Source: Auricularia sp. M13
Lineage: Eukaryota; Basidiomycota; Agaricomycetes; Auriculariales; Auriculariaceae
Direction of reading: 5' to 3'
DNA length: 64,000 bases
NCBI GenBank assembly: GCA_037042915.1
Contig: CM073198.1
Location: 2,976,001 to 3,040,000, forward strand
The notes beneath the pieces are model-generated. The model saw only the letters and a program-made list of their open reading frames with translations, was not told where the DNA came from and ran no database searches. The translations under genes and the position numbers were made by a program. Positions 20,789 through 32,300 of this stretch are shown in pieces; position 1 is the stretch's first letter; every line of letters starts with the position of its first letter.

Positions 20789-23513
20789 CTATGCGGTTTG
20801 TGCTTGAGCCAACTTCGGATCGTCCTGTACATCGCCCTTTTCGACCCAAGTGCGCGTACACTGAGCCATCGTTACAGATCTGAAAGCAAGTTATTGTTAG
20901 TCACACGCCCCATTGGCATTACAGCAACGCACGCTCGTGAGATAGGGTCCGTCTGGTAGAAGTTCGCGATTGGGTTGCGGAACGGAGCATTAGACGCCTT
21001 GCCAGCGTTCAGCCCGGCCATGGCAGCGATGCCAGCAGCGGTGATGTCGAGCGTGGTTGGCTCCGTCACATCGTAGCGGACAGCGCTTGGAGCAATCTCC
21101 CACATGCGGTCCCGCAGAGTGAGGATATTGTCATACGGCAGAGTTACACCAGCAACCTCGGATATCGCGCTGAAGTACTATAAGACGCTACATTCACACA
21201 TATAAAACAAGACACGCACCGAATGATCTTCCAGTCCTCTCGCGAGGCGCCGGGAGGGGGTACAGCAGCGCGGCCATGTTGCGCGCGACCTTCCGTGTTG
21301 ATCCAGGTCGAGCCCTTTTCGGTGTATGCAGCACCAGGCAGACAGACATCTGCCAGCTCGGCACCGATATCACCGTGGTGACCTTGGTACACGACGAATG
21401 CGCCAGCAGGTATGGATTGCGGCGTAACGTTGTCCGCATTGAGCAGATATATGAACTTGGGAGTAACACCCTTGGCCTTCTTGGACGGCACAAAGCCGAT
21501 GTCATAGGCTGCCGCACGAGAAGCTTCCTGTATAAGATATTAATTACGTGTTGAAACCAGAGGAGCAGATGGCACTGACCCGCTGCAGGACGCTGAAGCC
21601 ATTCCACTCCGGCGTGAGCAACCGGTCCTTATTCTTCTGCACGAATCCAGACAACGCCTTGTAGACAGCTGCACCGTCTGGGTGCTCAGCAATGGCGCTG
21701 CCCACGACGATAAGCGGTTTCTTCGCGGCCTTAAACTTGTCTGCAAAGACGCCCTTCCCAGCGACGAACTGTTCCACTGCCTTCAAATCCGTGCCGATGT
21801 GGTCGTAGCGGTAGATGGCATCGATCTGCTCGCCAATAAGACCGACCTCCATTGGCGTGTTCAACCAGTTACGCCGTATGCGGGAGTTGAGGACGGCAGC
21901 TTCGTGGCGGGGATTTGTGCCGACAAGCAGAATGGCATCCGCGTGGTCGAGCGCAGTAACTCCAGAGTTAAACAGGTATGACGAGCGAATGTCGACGCCA
22001 TGAACGGGAGGAGAGTCGCCAGTAGGGGTGTCGAGGGCCAGGTTATCAGATCCAAGACGGTTAACGAAGTCCTTCAGCGCCACAAGAGATTCTGTGTCGG
22101 CAAGAGCACCTGCTACAGCCTTGATTTCGTCACCAGTAGCGCCAGACGCCTTCAGACCGTCAACGACCGCAGTCAAAGCATCCTCCCATGTCGCAGAAAC
22201 AAAGCGGTCGCCCTGCCTTATCAGCGGAACGGTCAGGCGTTGGAAGCGAAGGCCGTCATAGGCGTAGCGGGTCTTGTCGCTGATCCACTCCTCGTTGACA
22301 TCGTCGTTCACGCGCGGTTGTATACGCATGACCTGCACGCCGCGAGAAGTCGACACGAATGTTGGAGCCTACAGCATCGAGAACGTCGACGGACTCCGTC
22401 TTCTTCAGCTCCCACGGACGGGCATGATAAGCATATGGCTTGGACGTCAGCGCGCCGACCGGGCACAGGTCGACGATGTTGCCAGAAAGCTCGGATGCGA
22501 GTGTCTTCTCGACGTACATGCCGATTTGCATGTCGTTGCCGCGTCCGGTCGTGCCAAGGTCCTCAACGCCAGCAACCTCATTCGCAAACCGGACGCAGCG
22601 CGTGCATTGAATGCAACGGGTCATCGTGGTCTTGACGAGCGGCCCAAGATTCTTGTCCTCGACCGCGCGCTTCCCGGCAATTTCGTGGAACCGCGTCCGG
22701 TCAGAGCCGTATCGCATGGACTGGTCCTGCAGGTCGCACTCTCCACCCTGGTCGCAGATAGGACAGTCCAGGGGATGGTTAGCGAGCAAGAATTCCATGA
22801 CGCCCTCTCTGCGCGGTTGTGAGGAGAACTGGAAATATGAACGCAATTGCAGCATACCTTGCTTCATGGACAAGTGGGGTATTTGTGAAAACCACAGATC
22901 CAGGCATAGCCGGCATAGCGCTAAATGGATATGAGCTCGGATAACTGAGGTAACGAACGAGAAGACGAACCAAGACGCAACAGGCTTTGGTGATCGTTGA
23001 ACTTCGACCAAGCACATTCTAATGCGCTTCAGCATTCCCGTCGTGGACATGATAGGTCCATACTGACCTACAATTACCCGCGATTGCAAGCCTGCGCACG
23101 ACATCAGTCCACCAGCTCACCCAGACCTGAACACACGCACCGATCATGGTAACAAAATCTGTGCACCCAGTTAGAATGCGAATGCAAAAACAAGTGCTCG
23201 CACATACCTAGGGATGGTGGCGCCAGCAGCTTCGCAGGCTTGAATCAAAGCGGACCCTGGGCACGAGTAGGTCAATGGGTAAGCCTACCATGGGAAGAGC
23301 CGCTTACCAGCTGGGACTGTGACCTGCTTGCCGTCCACAGTGAGCGTAATATCCGCTGGCCGGGCTGCTGTGGTCGCAAAACCGCGAGATTCTGGGCCCC
23401 TGGTCAACGGTGCGGTCTCGCCAAGTTTGCAGCGAGCACGAACCCGCAGCACGACAAGCTGAGCCAGCGGCTTTGAGCAGCCTCCTCGACGAGGAGGAGG
23501 TTAACCGAAGCAT
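20789..23513 (-). CDS. NDUFS1: NADH:ubiquinone oxidoreductase 75-kDa subunit (complex I, NUAM type)
   Basis: Iron-sulfur subunit of the complex I matrix arm that carries electrons from FMN towards quinone. The start ATG at 23513 opens a mitochondrial presequence ([16 protein letters not shown]). The domain order is normal: 2Fe-2S ferredoxin fold ([31 protein letters not shown]), His/Cys cluster ([18 protein letters not shown]), 4Fe-4S ([17 protein letters not shown]), [17 protein letters not shown], then the molybdopterin-oxidoreductase-like domain ([19 protein letters not shown]). The C-terminus is [21 protein letters not shown]. About nine introns, about 740 residues. Frame changes occur after the presequence (about 23400-23440) and near 22345 (between VGSNIRVD and [13 protein letters not shown]). 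Each needs one base removed or two added, so these are probable errors. Confidence 0.9.
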
Positions 23514-23707
23514 GCTAGAGTGGAAAAGGCACGGCCAGGCGTGCAGCAGCGACGCTCTACGGCGGTGACGGGGAAATGGGAGCGGAGTTCACGCACAGGC
23601 GCCGACCAATTGCACTTCTCCGAATTCATCATCATCACAGCGCTGAGGCAGGCCGAGGAGGAGATGTCACAACTGAGCCAAACCGTGTACAATGTGTATC
23701 AAAATGG

Positions 23708-25021
23708 TCAGGCAGAGCCAGAAACAAGGTCGCAAATGACCTCGACAAGCTGTCTCATGACTTCGCCCTTTTCTTTGCCTATCTGCAGAACCTCTTCGTG
23801 AGAGACGACCACTTCGACATCGCTCTTTACAGGACGACCGGCGAGCTGCACAGGATTTAGAAACATGAAGGCAGACGAGGAAGACTGGCTTACCTCGGCC
23901 TCGACCTCTTCTTTGACACTGAGTGTACCCGCAGGCTGGTCGAGCACGACCTTGTTGGTTATTAAGCTGAGAACGATGACTTCCATGCCCTCTTCCCTAG
24001 CAACCACCACCTCGGGGATGGTGCTCATTCCCACCACGTCAGCACCTGCAGCTCGGAGGAACTTGCCTTCAGCCGCAGTTTCATACGTGGGACCAGACAC
24101 CCACGCGTACGTCCCCTCTTCCAAACGGGATCCGGACGCAGCGAGGTTCATTCGATGGGCTGCAATAAACGCAAGCCTCCGAAGGGAGCGGGAGTGCGCA
24201 TTTGAAAGCGGTAAGAAGCGGGGGTGAGGAGGTGGGTATGCTTGAGGGCCGAGTAAAGGATTCATCCCGCTCAAGTTGGGCAATGCGATATGGTCCTTGA
24301 TGGCGACGACTGCGATGCATAAGCGGAGAGGTCGCTGAAATGATAGAGTACGGACTTGTGCCGACTTCGAAGTGGGGATTCAACCCTCCAGCAGCGTTCG
24401 TGACTGTGAAATCATGTTCAACATCCGAACGGTGCGGCAGTTAGATAGCATACTGATCATATTCTTGACACCGAGCTTGGCCATAACGCGAAGGGGGTAG
24501 GTAACGGTATGCATAGGGTGGCCCTCATATGGGTGAACTGTTCGATATTTAGATACCGTTCGAGATGGAGAGCGGGACCAGTCACTCACACTGCAAACGG
24601 TCAATCGAAGCGGTAACACCATTGAACGAAGCACTCACACGGCCAAGCATTGCCACTGCAGGGACTCCAAGACCAGATCCAATCATACCGAACGCAAGAA
24701 TGCTCTTGTGGCCGGGTACTGTGTGACAATCAACCAAAGGTCACCGCTGCGACGACTATGGCGCACCGGTGCTCTCTCCGAAGCCGGGCAGCGCTGCGTA
24801 AGGCACCTGAAGCAAGGGTCAACTCAATAAGGTGCGGCAAGAGTCCCTGCGAAGACGGCGCACTTCCACGATGTTGCGAAGGCTCTTCTCGGCCAATGTA
24901 CTCAATCCAGAACCACAAACGATGCCGACCTGGGGCGCCAGCAGCTCAGCGGGCACCTTGTCTGTAAGATAGCATATGTCTCCGAGAGCAGAGCAGAGTA
25001 ATCGACAAGAGGAGGAGACAT
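23708..25021 (-). CDS. PNP1: Purine nucleoside phosphorylase (trimeric PNP/MTAP family)
   Basis: Cleaves inosine and guanosine with phosphate in purine salvage, in the cytosol. The start ATG at 25021 gives MSPPLVDYSALLSETYAIL. Conserved blocks are VGIVCGSGLSTLAEK (phosphate loop), VPYAALPGFGEST, VPGHKSILAFGMIGSG, AMLGRFHPYEGHPMHTVTYP, TNAAGGLNPHFEVGT, HIALPNLSGMNPLLGP, GTYAWVSGPTYETAAEGKFL and GADVVGMSTIPEVVVAREEG, with the base-binding Asn region SLITNK. Seven or so short introns. One frame break near 24968 is healed by one base (YAILTDKVPAELL). The insertions and catalytic motifs favour PNP over MTAP. About 330 residues, as expected. Confidence 0.88.
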
Positions 25022-25454
25022 CGTTTACTGGCAAGGACAGATGTGACGGTGGCAGGACAGTGCCGGAGTTCTTGCACCGTCGATCATAATCAGTGCGGCG
25101 CGGAATAAATCACTGAATCATGGACGCGTTTTGTCCGCTCTCAAAGTTCAGACACAGTTAAGGCGCTGTTGACTGGTGGCTGGTCAAGTTCAGAAAGTTG
25201 TGAGAGCAATTGCAGCCCATTTGCCGATAAACCGCGCTCGGTGAAAGCGCATACCGAAAACGATGAGCTGATGCACATAACTGGCGCGTCTCATATTTCT
25301 AGCTAAATTATCTCAACTTCGTCTCGTGGGAGCAGGTTGTGGTCGTGAGGTGAAGCGAGAGCGCGTCTTCAAACTCCGGCTTGCGAAGTTTACTTTCCTA
25401 CGTCCCTGCGAACTCGTGGCACTGCGGTCACCCGTGTCTCTTTAACTCGCACGA
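25022..25454. promoter_or_regulatory. Divergent intergenic region, 433 bp
   Basis: Separates the start codons of purine nucleoside phosphorylase (minus) and the E2 gene (plus). It is of mixed composition with no clear TATA box and no coding signal. It presumably carries both promoters. Confidence 0.5.
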
Positions 25455-28251
25455 ATGACGACCGCGACACGGAAACGCGCTAGATCCGCGTCCAGCTCGA
25501 GCTACGATGGCAGTAATACCTCTATCAAGCGAACCCGGGGTTCCATGCAGTCTGCGGCCGTGGAAGACGACGACGACGACCTGGCAGCCGTTCTGGAGAA
25601 AATAAGGCAGCTCGAGGAAAGCGAGCAACTTGCCAAGCAACTTCAAGTCGAATTCCAGAGCCAGGAATCAGCGTCCGCTCATGGCCAGTCTCGCGACATG
25701 AATGCCAACGCTGGCGGCTCGTCACAGGATATAATCTACATTAATAGCGATGACGACGAGGTCGTCATTCTTTCAGAATCGCCTGCGATGGGCAAAGGCA
25801 AAGCGACTGCCCGCGACCGCAACACTCGTGGTGGCCAAAGCTCTACTTTACCGCCGTCTACACCGGACGAGCAACTTGCCACTTTTCGCAAAAAGGTGTC
25901 TTCACAATATCCTTGCTCTCTTTGCGGCAAATCTATGAAACCCATGCGTCGCCTGGTCAGGAGTTTCCGTTCGCATCTCATCCCAGGGTGACTCACAGCT
26001 CCTTTAGATCGCCTTTTCTCAGGCCATCCCGCCACCAGGCTTGCTCAGCGCTCTGCATATATCCTGCGCAAGCTGCAAGGCAACCCACTGTCGCGGTTGC
26101 TTGAGTCTCGTATCGTGTCCGCCGTCTTGTAAAGGCAAGTTGAAGAACGAAGGTTGTGTCGTCAGCCAGTGCTGCAAAGAGGTCAGAGCGCTTGCTATAT
26201 TCGAGGCACTCGGTGCGCTAGACCGTGGATATCAAGGCGAGAAGGACCGGGCTACCTCTCTGGCGCTCCCACCTGGTTCTGGTCGCGCCAAGGGCAAAGG
26301 CAGGCAGGCCTCGAAGTCGGTCGGCCCTGGAGGGACCGGTTACAGCATGGACCAGCTCGGGACATCATCTTCTCGCTCCTTGGAAGTTGCGTCACTCCAG
26401 GCTGCAGACTGGGACGACTTTGTGATAAAGGCCATACGAACCATCGCGCTCTATCTTCCAAAGCCCTATTCGGAAGAGGCTCAAGAATACGATTTCATCC
26501 CCGACGAGAATCTACCTGCACTGCTATCGCTGTCTCTCCTGCCAGAATTGCTCACAGACCTCTTGCGCAACGATTCCGTGACTGACTGGATTGCGCGTGC
26601 TCCAGTGTACGAAGCCACGCTGGGCCTCTTGCGCAACCTTTGCGACTGTGAACTGACTCTTCCTGTCCTCACCGGCCGGCTATACGAGAAGAAGGACAGC
26701 TGTGGCATCCAAGACTGGTTCTGGCACAACGGTGAAATTACCTGGCAGAAAGATGCATCGAAGAAGATATCGCGCAACCCGCCGCTCTACACGCACTTCA
26801 CGAAGCTTTTGAAGCAGGCCGAGGCATTCCTGGCCGGAGCTGAGACGCTCATGGACACCGATGACGACGCCAGCATAGAGAGCACAATCAAGGCCACGTC
26901 CCTTTGTGGCGACATCGTGGCCGCTCGTGATGACATCCAGCGCGCATTGACGACGCTCGGCCACGACCTCTCCAATTTAGATACCGCCCAGAACGACGAA
27001 GCCGCTTCATCCAACTCCAAGGCGAAAGGCAAAGGCAAAGCTCAGGCGACCGCCACTGAAGCCCTTGACCGGGAATACGCACGTTTCTGTGAAGGCCTCG
27101 CATTCGAGCACGTGAGCTTCGTCGATGGACCCAGCGGACGTCAGTACAACTACCTCCAGTCCCTTACTCAAACGCAATCATCTACTCGAAACCCGAAGGA
27201 TAGTTACATCTGCTGCAAGAGCTCGCCGTTATGGCTACGAGTCTACCACCAGGCATATGGGTTCGGGTGGACGAAGTGCGTAACGATGCAATGTGAGTGC
27301 TTACCCGCGGTGCCATGCTTAATACTGAGCAGGAACTTGTGCAGCAAAATAATGATAGCTGGGCCGAAGGCACGCCATATGCGTCTGGCCTGTTCGAGTT
27401 CGATTGCTTTATGCCGCTGCGCTATCCCCATGAACCTCCCCAAATGCACCTGCGAACGACCGGCAACGGGACTGTCAGGTACGCAGCTTGCACAATGTGA
27501 TGGTTGCAGTTATTAATCTAATACTGGCAGATTCAATCGTGCGTAATAATCTGTGCATCGATAATCTCGTTTCAAACCAGTTCATGGATAGCCAACCTCT
27601 ATAATAACGGCAAGGTCTGCCTGAGTCTCTTGGGGACGTGGCATGGAGGGTATGTCAACGACGCGACTCCGTCTCATCGTCTGCTCACGCATCTTCTGCG
27701 ATATGCCACCCACAGTCCAGAAGAGCAGTGGAGGCCTGGACAGTCGACGCTCCTGCAAGTTCTTGTGAGCATCCAGAGTATGATTTTTGTCGACCTCCCA
27801 TACTTCAACGAGTAGTAACGTTTCTTGTTTCATATTCACTCCTTTCTGATGCTCGACCCACAGACCAGGACACGGCCAGGCGAAGCGCACAGCTGCCAGT
27901 ACGGCGTACAACAGACGCATCTGGCTGCAAACCATACGCTGGGCGATGGTGGATTGGATGCGCAACTCGCATAAAGAAGGCCTATGGGCTGTACGAGTCT
28001 TACTTTGTGCATAATCTGCTGAACTGAATGTCGCCGGGGCCGCAGGACGTTATCGCAGGCCATTTCAAAATTCGCGAGGGTATCATTCGCCAGACGTTAG
28101 GTGTCAGCATTGATCGTTGTTCCACTACTCACCGCCTCTCAGAATCGAGGACTGGGCGCGAGAAGAGCCGGCTATCCGCGGAGGACGCTCAGGTCAGCGT
28201 GACTTATTGGCCGACTTCGACCAAGGTATTGCACGTATTGCAGAATGGTAG
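25455..28251 (+). CDS. Ubiquitin-conjugating enzyme E2 with N-terminal Cys-rich (IBR-like) module
   Basis: The C-terminal E2 core belongs to the large BIRC6/UBE2O-like group: [56 protein letters not shown], the active-site segment [12 protein letters not shown] and [20 protein letters not shown]. The N-terminal part has a nuclear-type basic/acidic leader, [14 protein letters not shown] (a SIM-like acidic hydrophobic patch), then [22 protein letters not shown] and CC, spaced like a zinc-binding IBR/RING-related module. A helical middle ([20 protein letters not shown] and on) resembles the region before the UBC fold in long E2s. Frame breaks at 27210 and at CC 27364-27365 are each healed by one C ([21 protein letters not shown]). 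About 700 residues. The end was set at the TAG at 28249-28251, after an uncertain last intron. Confidence 0.8.
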
Positions 28252-28598
28252 ATTCGGATTCGTTCTCTTCTAGTATACGATACTGTATGGATTTATCATT
28301 CGATTGCTATTGGGCCTCTGTTGCGGACGGTTCCCGATGCGGAAGATTATCAGATACGAATATATCAAAAGCATATCGGTACAAGCAAGTCGTGTTGATA
28401 AACCTCTCGTGCCTGCCACGAGGATAGGCGGCGGCGCGTGGGTAGCCGTCAAAACGAGACACTGCATAAAGCTTTCATGGCGCTGGTGCTTTTAGAATGC
28501 CGCACAACAACGCGATGTGTCTCTGCGAGGGGAGACAAATCTTTGGGGTGGGAATAAGTAGCAAGCCAGCGTTCTCAAAAGGATGCGCACACTGATCA
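28252..28598. other. Convergent intergenic region, 347 bp
   Basis: 3' flanks of the E2 gene (plus) and ISD11 (minus). AT-richer than its surroundings, with no coding signal. Confidence 0.5.
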
Positions 28599-28947
28599 CT
28601 AGTTGTCCCCGCGCTCAAGCTCGATTTTGTCTTCAGCGTCCGTACGCTCGATAACAAGTCTCCGCCCGCCATATAGTGAGTTAACGATTGCGGCACGGCG
28701 CAGCACATGGAGGTCGTGCAAGCCATTTTCATAGAACGCCCGAACGCGTTCTTCGTCCGTTTCATTCTGGCAGAGTGTCAGTCAGCATGTTCCAGCGATG
28801 CCAAACCAAACGCGCCTGTAGCTGTCTGAATGTCGAGCGCGTGCGTCTTATGAAATACTGGCGAAAGTTGTACGATGTGAAAGAGCGCGATGCACGCAAC
28901 ATCGAGCCGTAAAGATGCAGTATGGACGTGCGCGTTGGAGGTGCCAT
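28599..28947 (-). CDS. ISD11: ISD11/LYRM4-like LYR-motif protein
   Basis: A small mitochondrial matrix protein that stabilises the cysteine desulfurase Nfs1 in iron-sulfur cluster assembly. Two exons encode about 102 residues. The LYR-type motif reads LHLYGSMLRASRSF (LYG rather than LYR), followed by YNFRQYFIRRTRSTFRQ, the ISD11 pattern. A 41-nt intron joins QARL to NETDEERVRAFYENGL, then LHVLRRAAIVNSLYGG and LVIER. The start ATG is at 28947 and the TAG at 28599-28601. The Gly in place of Arg in the LYR triplet should be checked, but length and the rest fit ISD11 well. No frame break. Confidence 0.82.
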
Positions 28948-29335
28948 TGAAAGCAGGACAAGGACTGACGACGCGGCCGGGCCGAGCCGGCAACACTTCA
29001 AGCTCTTGCCAAAGCTGGCTCATTCCAGCTGCCGAATGCTTTCCCTCTCGGAGGCTCTTTCTCCGTTCGATTCAGCCACCTAACGGGCCATACGGAAATT
29101 CGAAAAATCCGCAGAACCAAATTACGGGGTACGTTTGAGCACAATGAGCATGCCAAAGATAATTACAGAGGAAGGTGAGCACCGGGGAATAATGCCACGC
29201 AAACCGCGGCAACGCTAGCGATAGCATGAACACGAAACTGTGTGCTGCACCGCGGCCATCCCGCTCGTCATATGCATATGCTTATTGCACGAGGGCGAAT
29301 CTATGTTCGACGGAGGGCCTCTCGAGAGAACGGGT
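28948..29335. other. Intergenic region, 388 bp
   Basis: Upstream of ISD11 and downstream of the ABCC transporter, both on the minus strand. No coding signal is seen; it should contain the ISD11 promoter. Confidence 0.45.
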
Positions 29336-32300
29336 TTAATCCGCATGTGCCATGGCAATGAGTTCGTCTTTATCGGCACTCTCATCCACGAGAGAGCGGA
29401 GCAGACCACCCTTTTTCTTTAGAAGGTTTCTAGGAGAGTCAAATTCCACTGCAAGTTGGATTAGCGGTAATTCGCAATTATCAGCTGGTTCATACCCAGG
29501 CGACCCGCATCGAGGACCATCTATACGAGAAGCGGTCAGCAAAGTAACATCTGTTTATTTCGCGACACGCACAATCTTGTCGGCATCCATGATAGTACGA
29601 AGACGATGTGCCACGGTAATCAAGGTCACATCCTTGAGCTCGTGACGGATAGACTCTTGAATCGCGGTATCAGTCGCGTAATCTGAGATAGGTGAAGCAT
29701 TAGCGACAGCGGCAGCAATGAATTGCGGTGAGTACTCACCGACAGCAGCCGTGGCTAGAGAAATCCAATGGTGTGAGAGACATCGTTCAATCGAACGTTA
29801 TAACGTACCCTCATCGAGAATCAGAATTTTACTCCGACGCGTTATGGCTCTGGCAAGGGCAAGGATCTGACGCTGTCCCAAACTCAAATTACCTCCGCCG
29901 CTCGAGATTGGGGTGTCAAGAGTGATGCGGCCTTCTTCGGATTCCTCCTGCAATCGGAACAGGCCTGCCGAACGGAGGGCATCGTTGAGTGTCGCATCGT
30001 CGTATTCGTCGAAGGGGTCCAGGTTTTGGCGTAACGTACCGCTCAGCAGCTCGGGCTGCTGAGGAATAATCGTGATGTTGCCACGCAGCGCATCCAAGTT
30101 GATGGAGTCAGTGGCGATTCCGTCATAATACACATGCCCCGATGTAAGAATGCAGCGAAGGAGCGACAACGTCAGCGAACTCTTGCCACTACCAGTGCGA
30201 CCAACTGCAGAGTGATCAATATGACTGTCAAAACATTAACATTACCGATGCTCACCGACGCCGACACGTTCACCGGATTTGAGCTCGAAGTTGATGTCCT
30301 TGAGAACGAGCGGGCCGTCAGGGGAATACTTGGCTTCCAGGTGCTCGACACGAAGCTCGCCGCTCGAGGGCCAGTAAGCTGGCGGCTTGCCTTCCTCGGT
30401 CGGCTTGGGCTCTTGTTCGATCACGAGGTATTGCTGGATACGCTCCAAACTGTTGCCCTCGACTTCGAACATGTTCAGGACGCGAACGAACCACAAAATC
30501 ATGCCGGAGAAAGCAACAGCCATGACGAGCGAGAAGCCGGTCCGGGAGGCGTTAGGCGTTTGGGGGCCATAAATGAGGTATGCAGCGAGCCCGGCGGCGA
30601 AGAGACCACCGATAGCGTCCACCCGAATACAAATCCAGCGGTTCAAGTTGTAGAATGACCGCGAAGCCCGAACGTACTTATTGATACGCTTCATTGACTC
30701 CAGCTTGAAGGCTTCCTCTGCGCCATAGGCACGGATCGATGCTAAGAGCCATATCAAAAATTGTGCAGCAGTGCAGGGACTGCAACGTACTCAGACCGGT
30801 GATAGCAGCTCCAAAGTGGCCTAGAACGGGCGAACGGGCATTGCTCATTTCCCGCTTGACGCTGAGCTGCGATGCGATATACACCTGGCCGCACCACCAT
30901 CCAATAGCCGCGACGATTGTGCCGGGTATAACAAAGATAGGGCTCATGAAGATCACGGCGGCAAACTTACAGATGAGCCCGATACCCAGTTCCACAAGGT
31001 CGCTGAGAAGACCGCTAAGCGGGCCGTCAATGGAGCGCAGATCTTGTGTACAACGAGCAATGACGCGGGATGTTGGAACGACATCGAGCCATCGAAGCGT
31101 TGTTCCGAGGATGGACTCGACCAAGCGGTTATGGATGGACCTCGATGCACGGAGAGAGCCGAATACAAAGGTCACATAGGCAACCGAATATACGATGGAT
31201 CCTGTCAGCAGCAGCCCGGCGTATCCCATGAGGAACCTGCCGGATATTCAGCGATGAACAAGGGTTGACACAGAAACATGGGCATACTTGGGAACTGGAA
31301 CATCCTTGGGATCATCAACCTCGTTGTATTGTGATGCCCAATAGCCTAGGAAATACGTCTGTAGAACGCTCGTAATGCTGATTTGATGTTAGAAGACTGT
31401 CATGAAGCTTGAGAACGTCGTACTCTGCGCCAAACATGCCAGCCAAGAAAACGATCCAAAAGACGACTCCGCCGAGGCTGCGAAGGTACAAACTGACTGT
31501 TCAGATAGTCAGTAGGCTACAAGGTTTGGTATGGCTTGACACGCACGTGCTTCCCAGCTGACATGACCCTCTGCGATTTCCTCCGCGACAATGAGCTTCC
31601 CGTCTTGTTTAGGCCGCGCCTGTTGCTGAGCAGCTTCGTCAGGTTTCGGTTCGTCAATGACCTGGCCCTCAATTTCATTCTCTTCTTGCGCTTTGGAAAC
31701 TTCAGCGAGTAGCTTCTTGTCCTTAAGAAGCGCCTCGGTGATTGACCCGCGACTGAGGATACGACCATCGATGCTGAGCGAAATCACATATTGGGCGATG
31801 TCGGTCACGAGTGCTACATTGTGAGTCTTATCATAGAAGTTAGAACGAGAGAGTGGGAGAATGGGAAGCGTACGTACGACGAGGATAACAGTGCGTCCCT
31901 GCACGAGATCGCCCTTGAAGCAGTTTTCAACAATCCACTTGGACGTGTGGACATCCAGAGCGGACAGGACATCGTCGAGCAGCAGGATCTCTGCACTCGA
32001 GTAGATGGCACGCGCGAGCGTGATGCGGGCCTTCTGACCACCACTATACGTCATGTTAAGACGCGATACGAATAATGCGGGACAATGCGAAACTCACCTC
32101 AGGGTTAAGCCTTTCTCGCCAACCTCAGTTTGGTCACCGGCGTCAAAGAGCAATAGGTCTCGCTCCAACGCGCACTGGTGCAAGACCTTCTTGTAGCGCT
32201 CCTCATCATACGGTGCGCCGAAGAGAATATTGTCCCTGATGGTTTCGTTTTGCACCCAGGCCTCCTGCGCGGCGTACGCAACGCCACCGGCACGCGGCAG

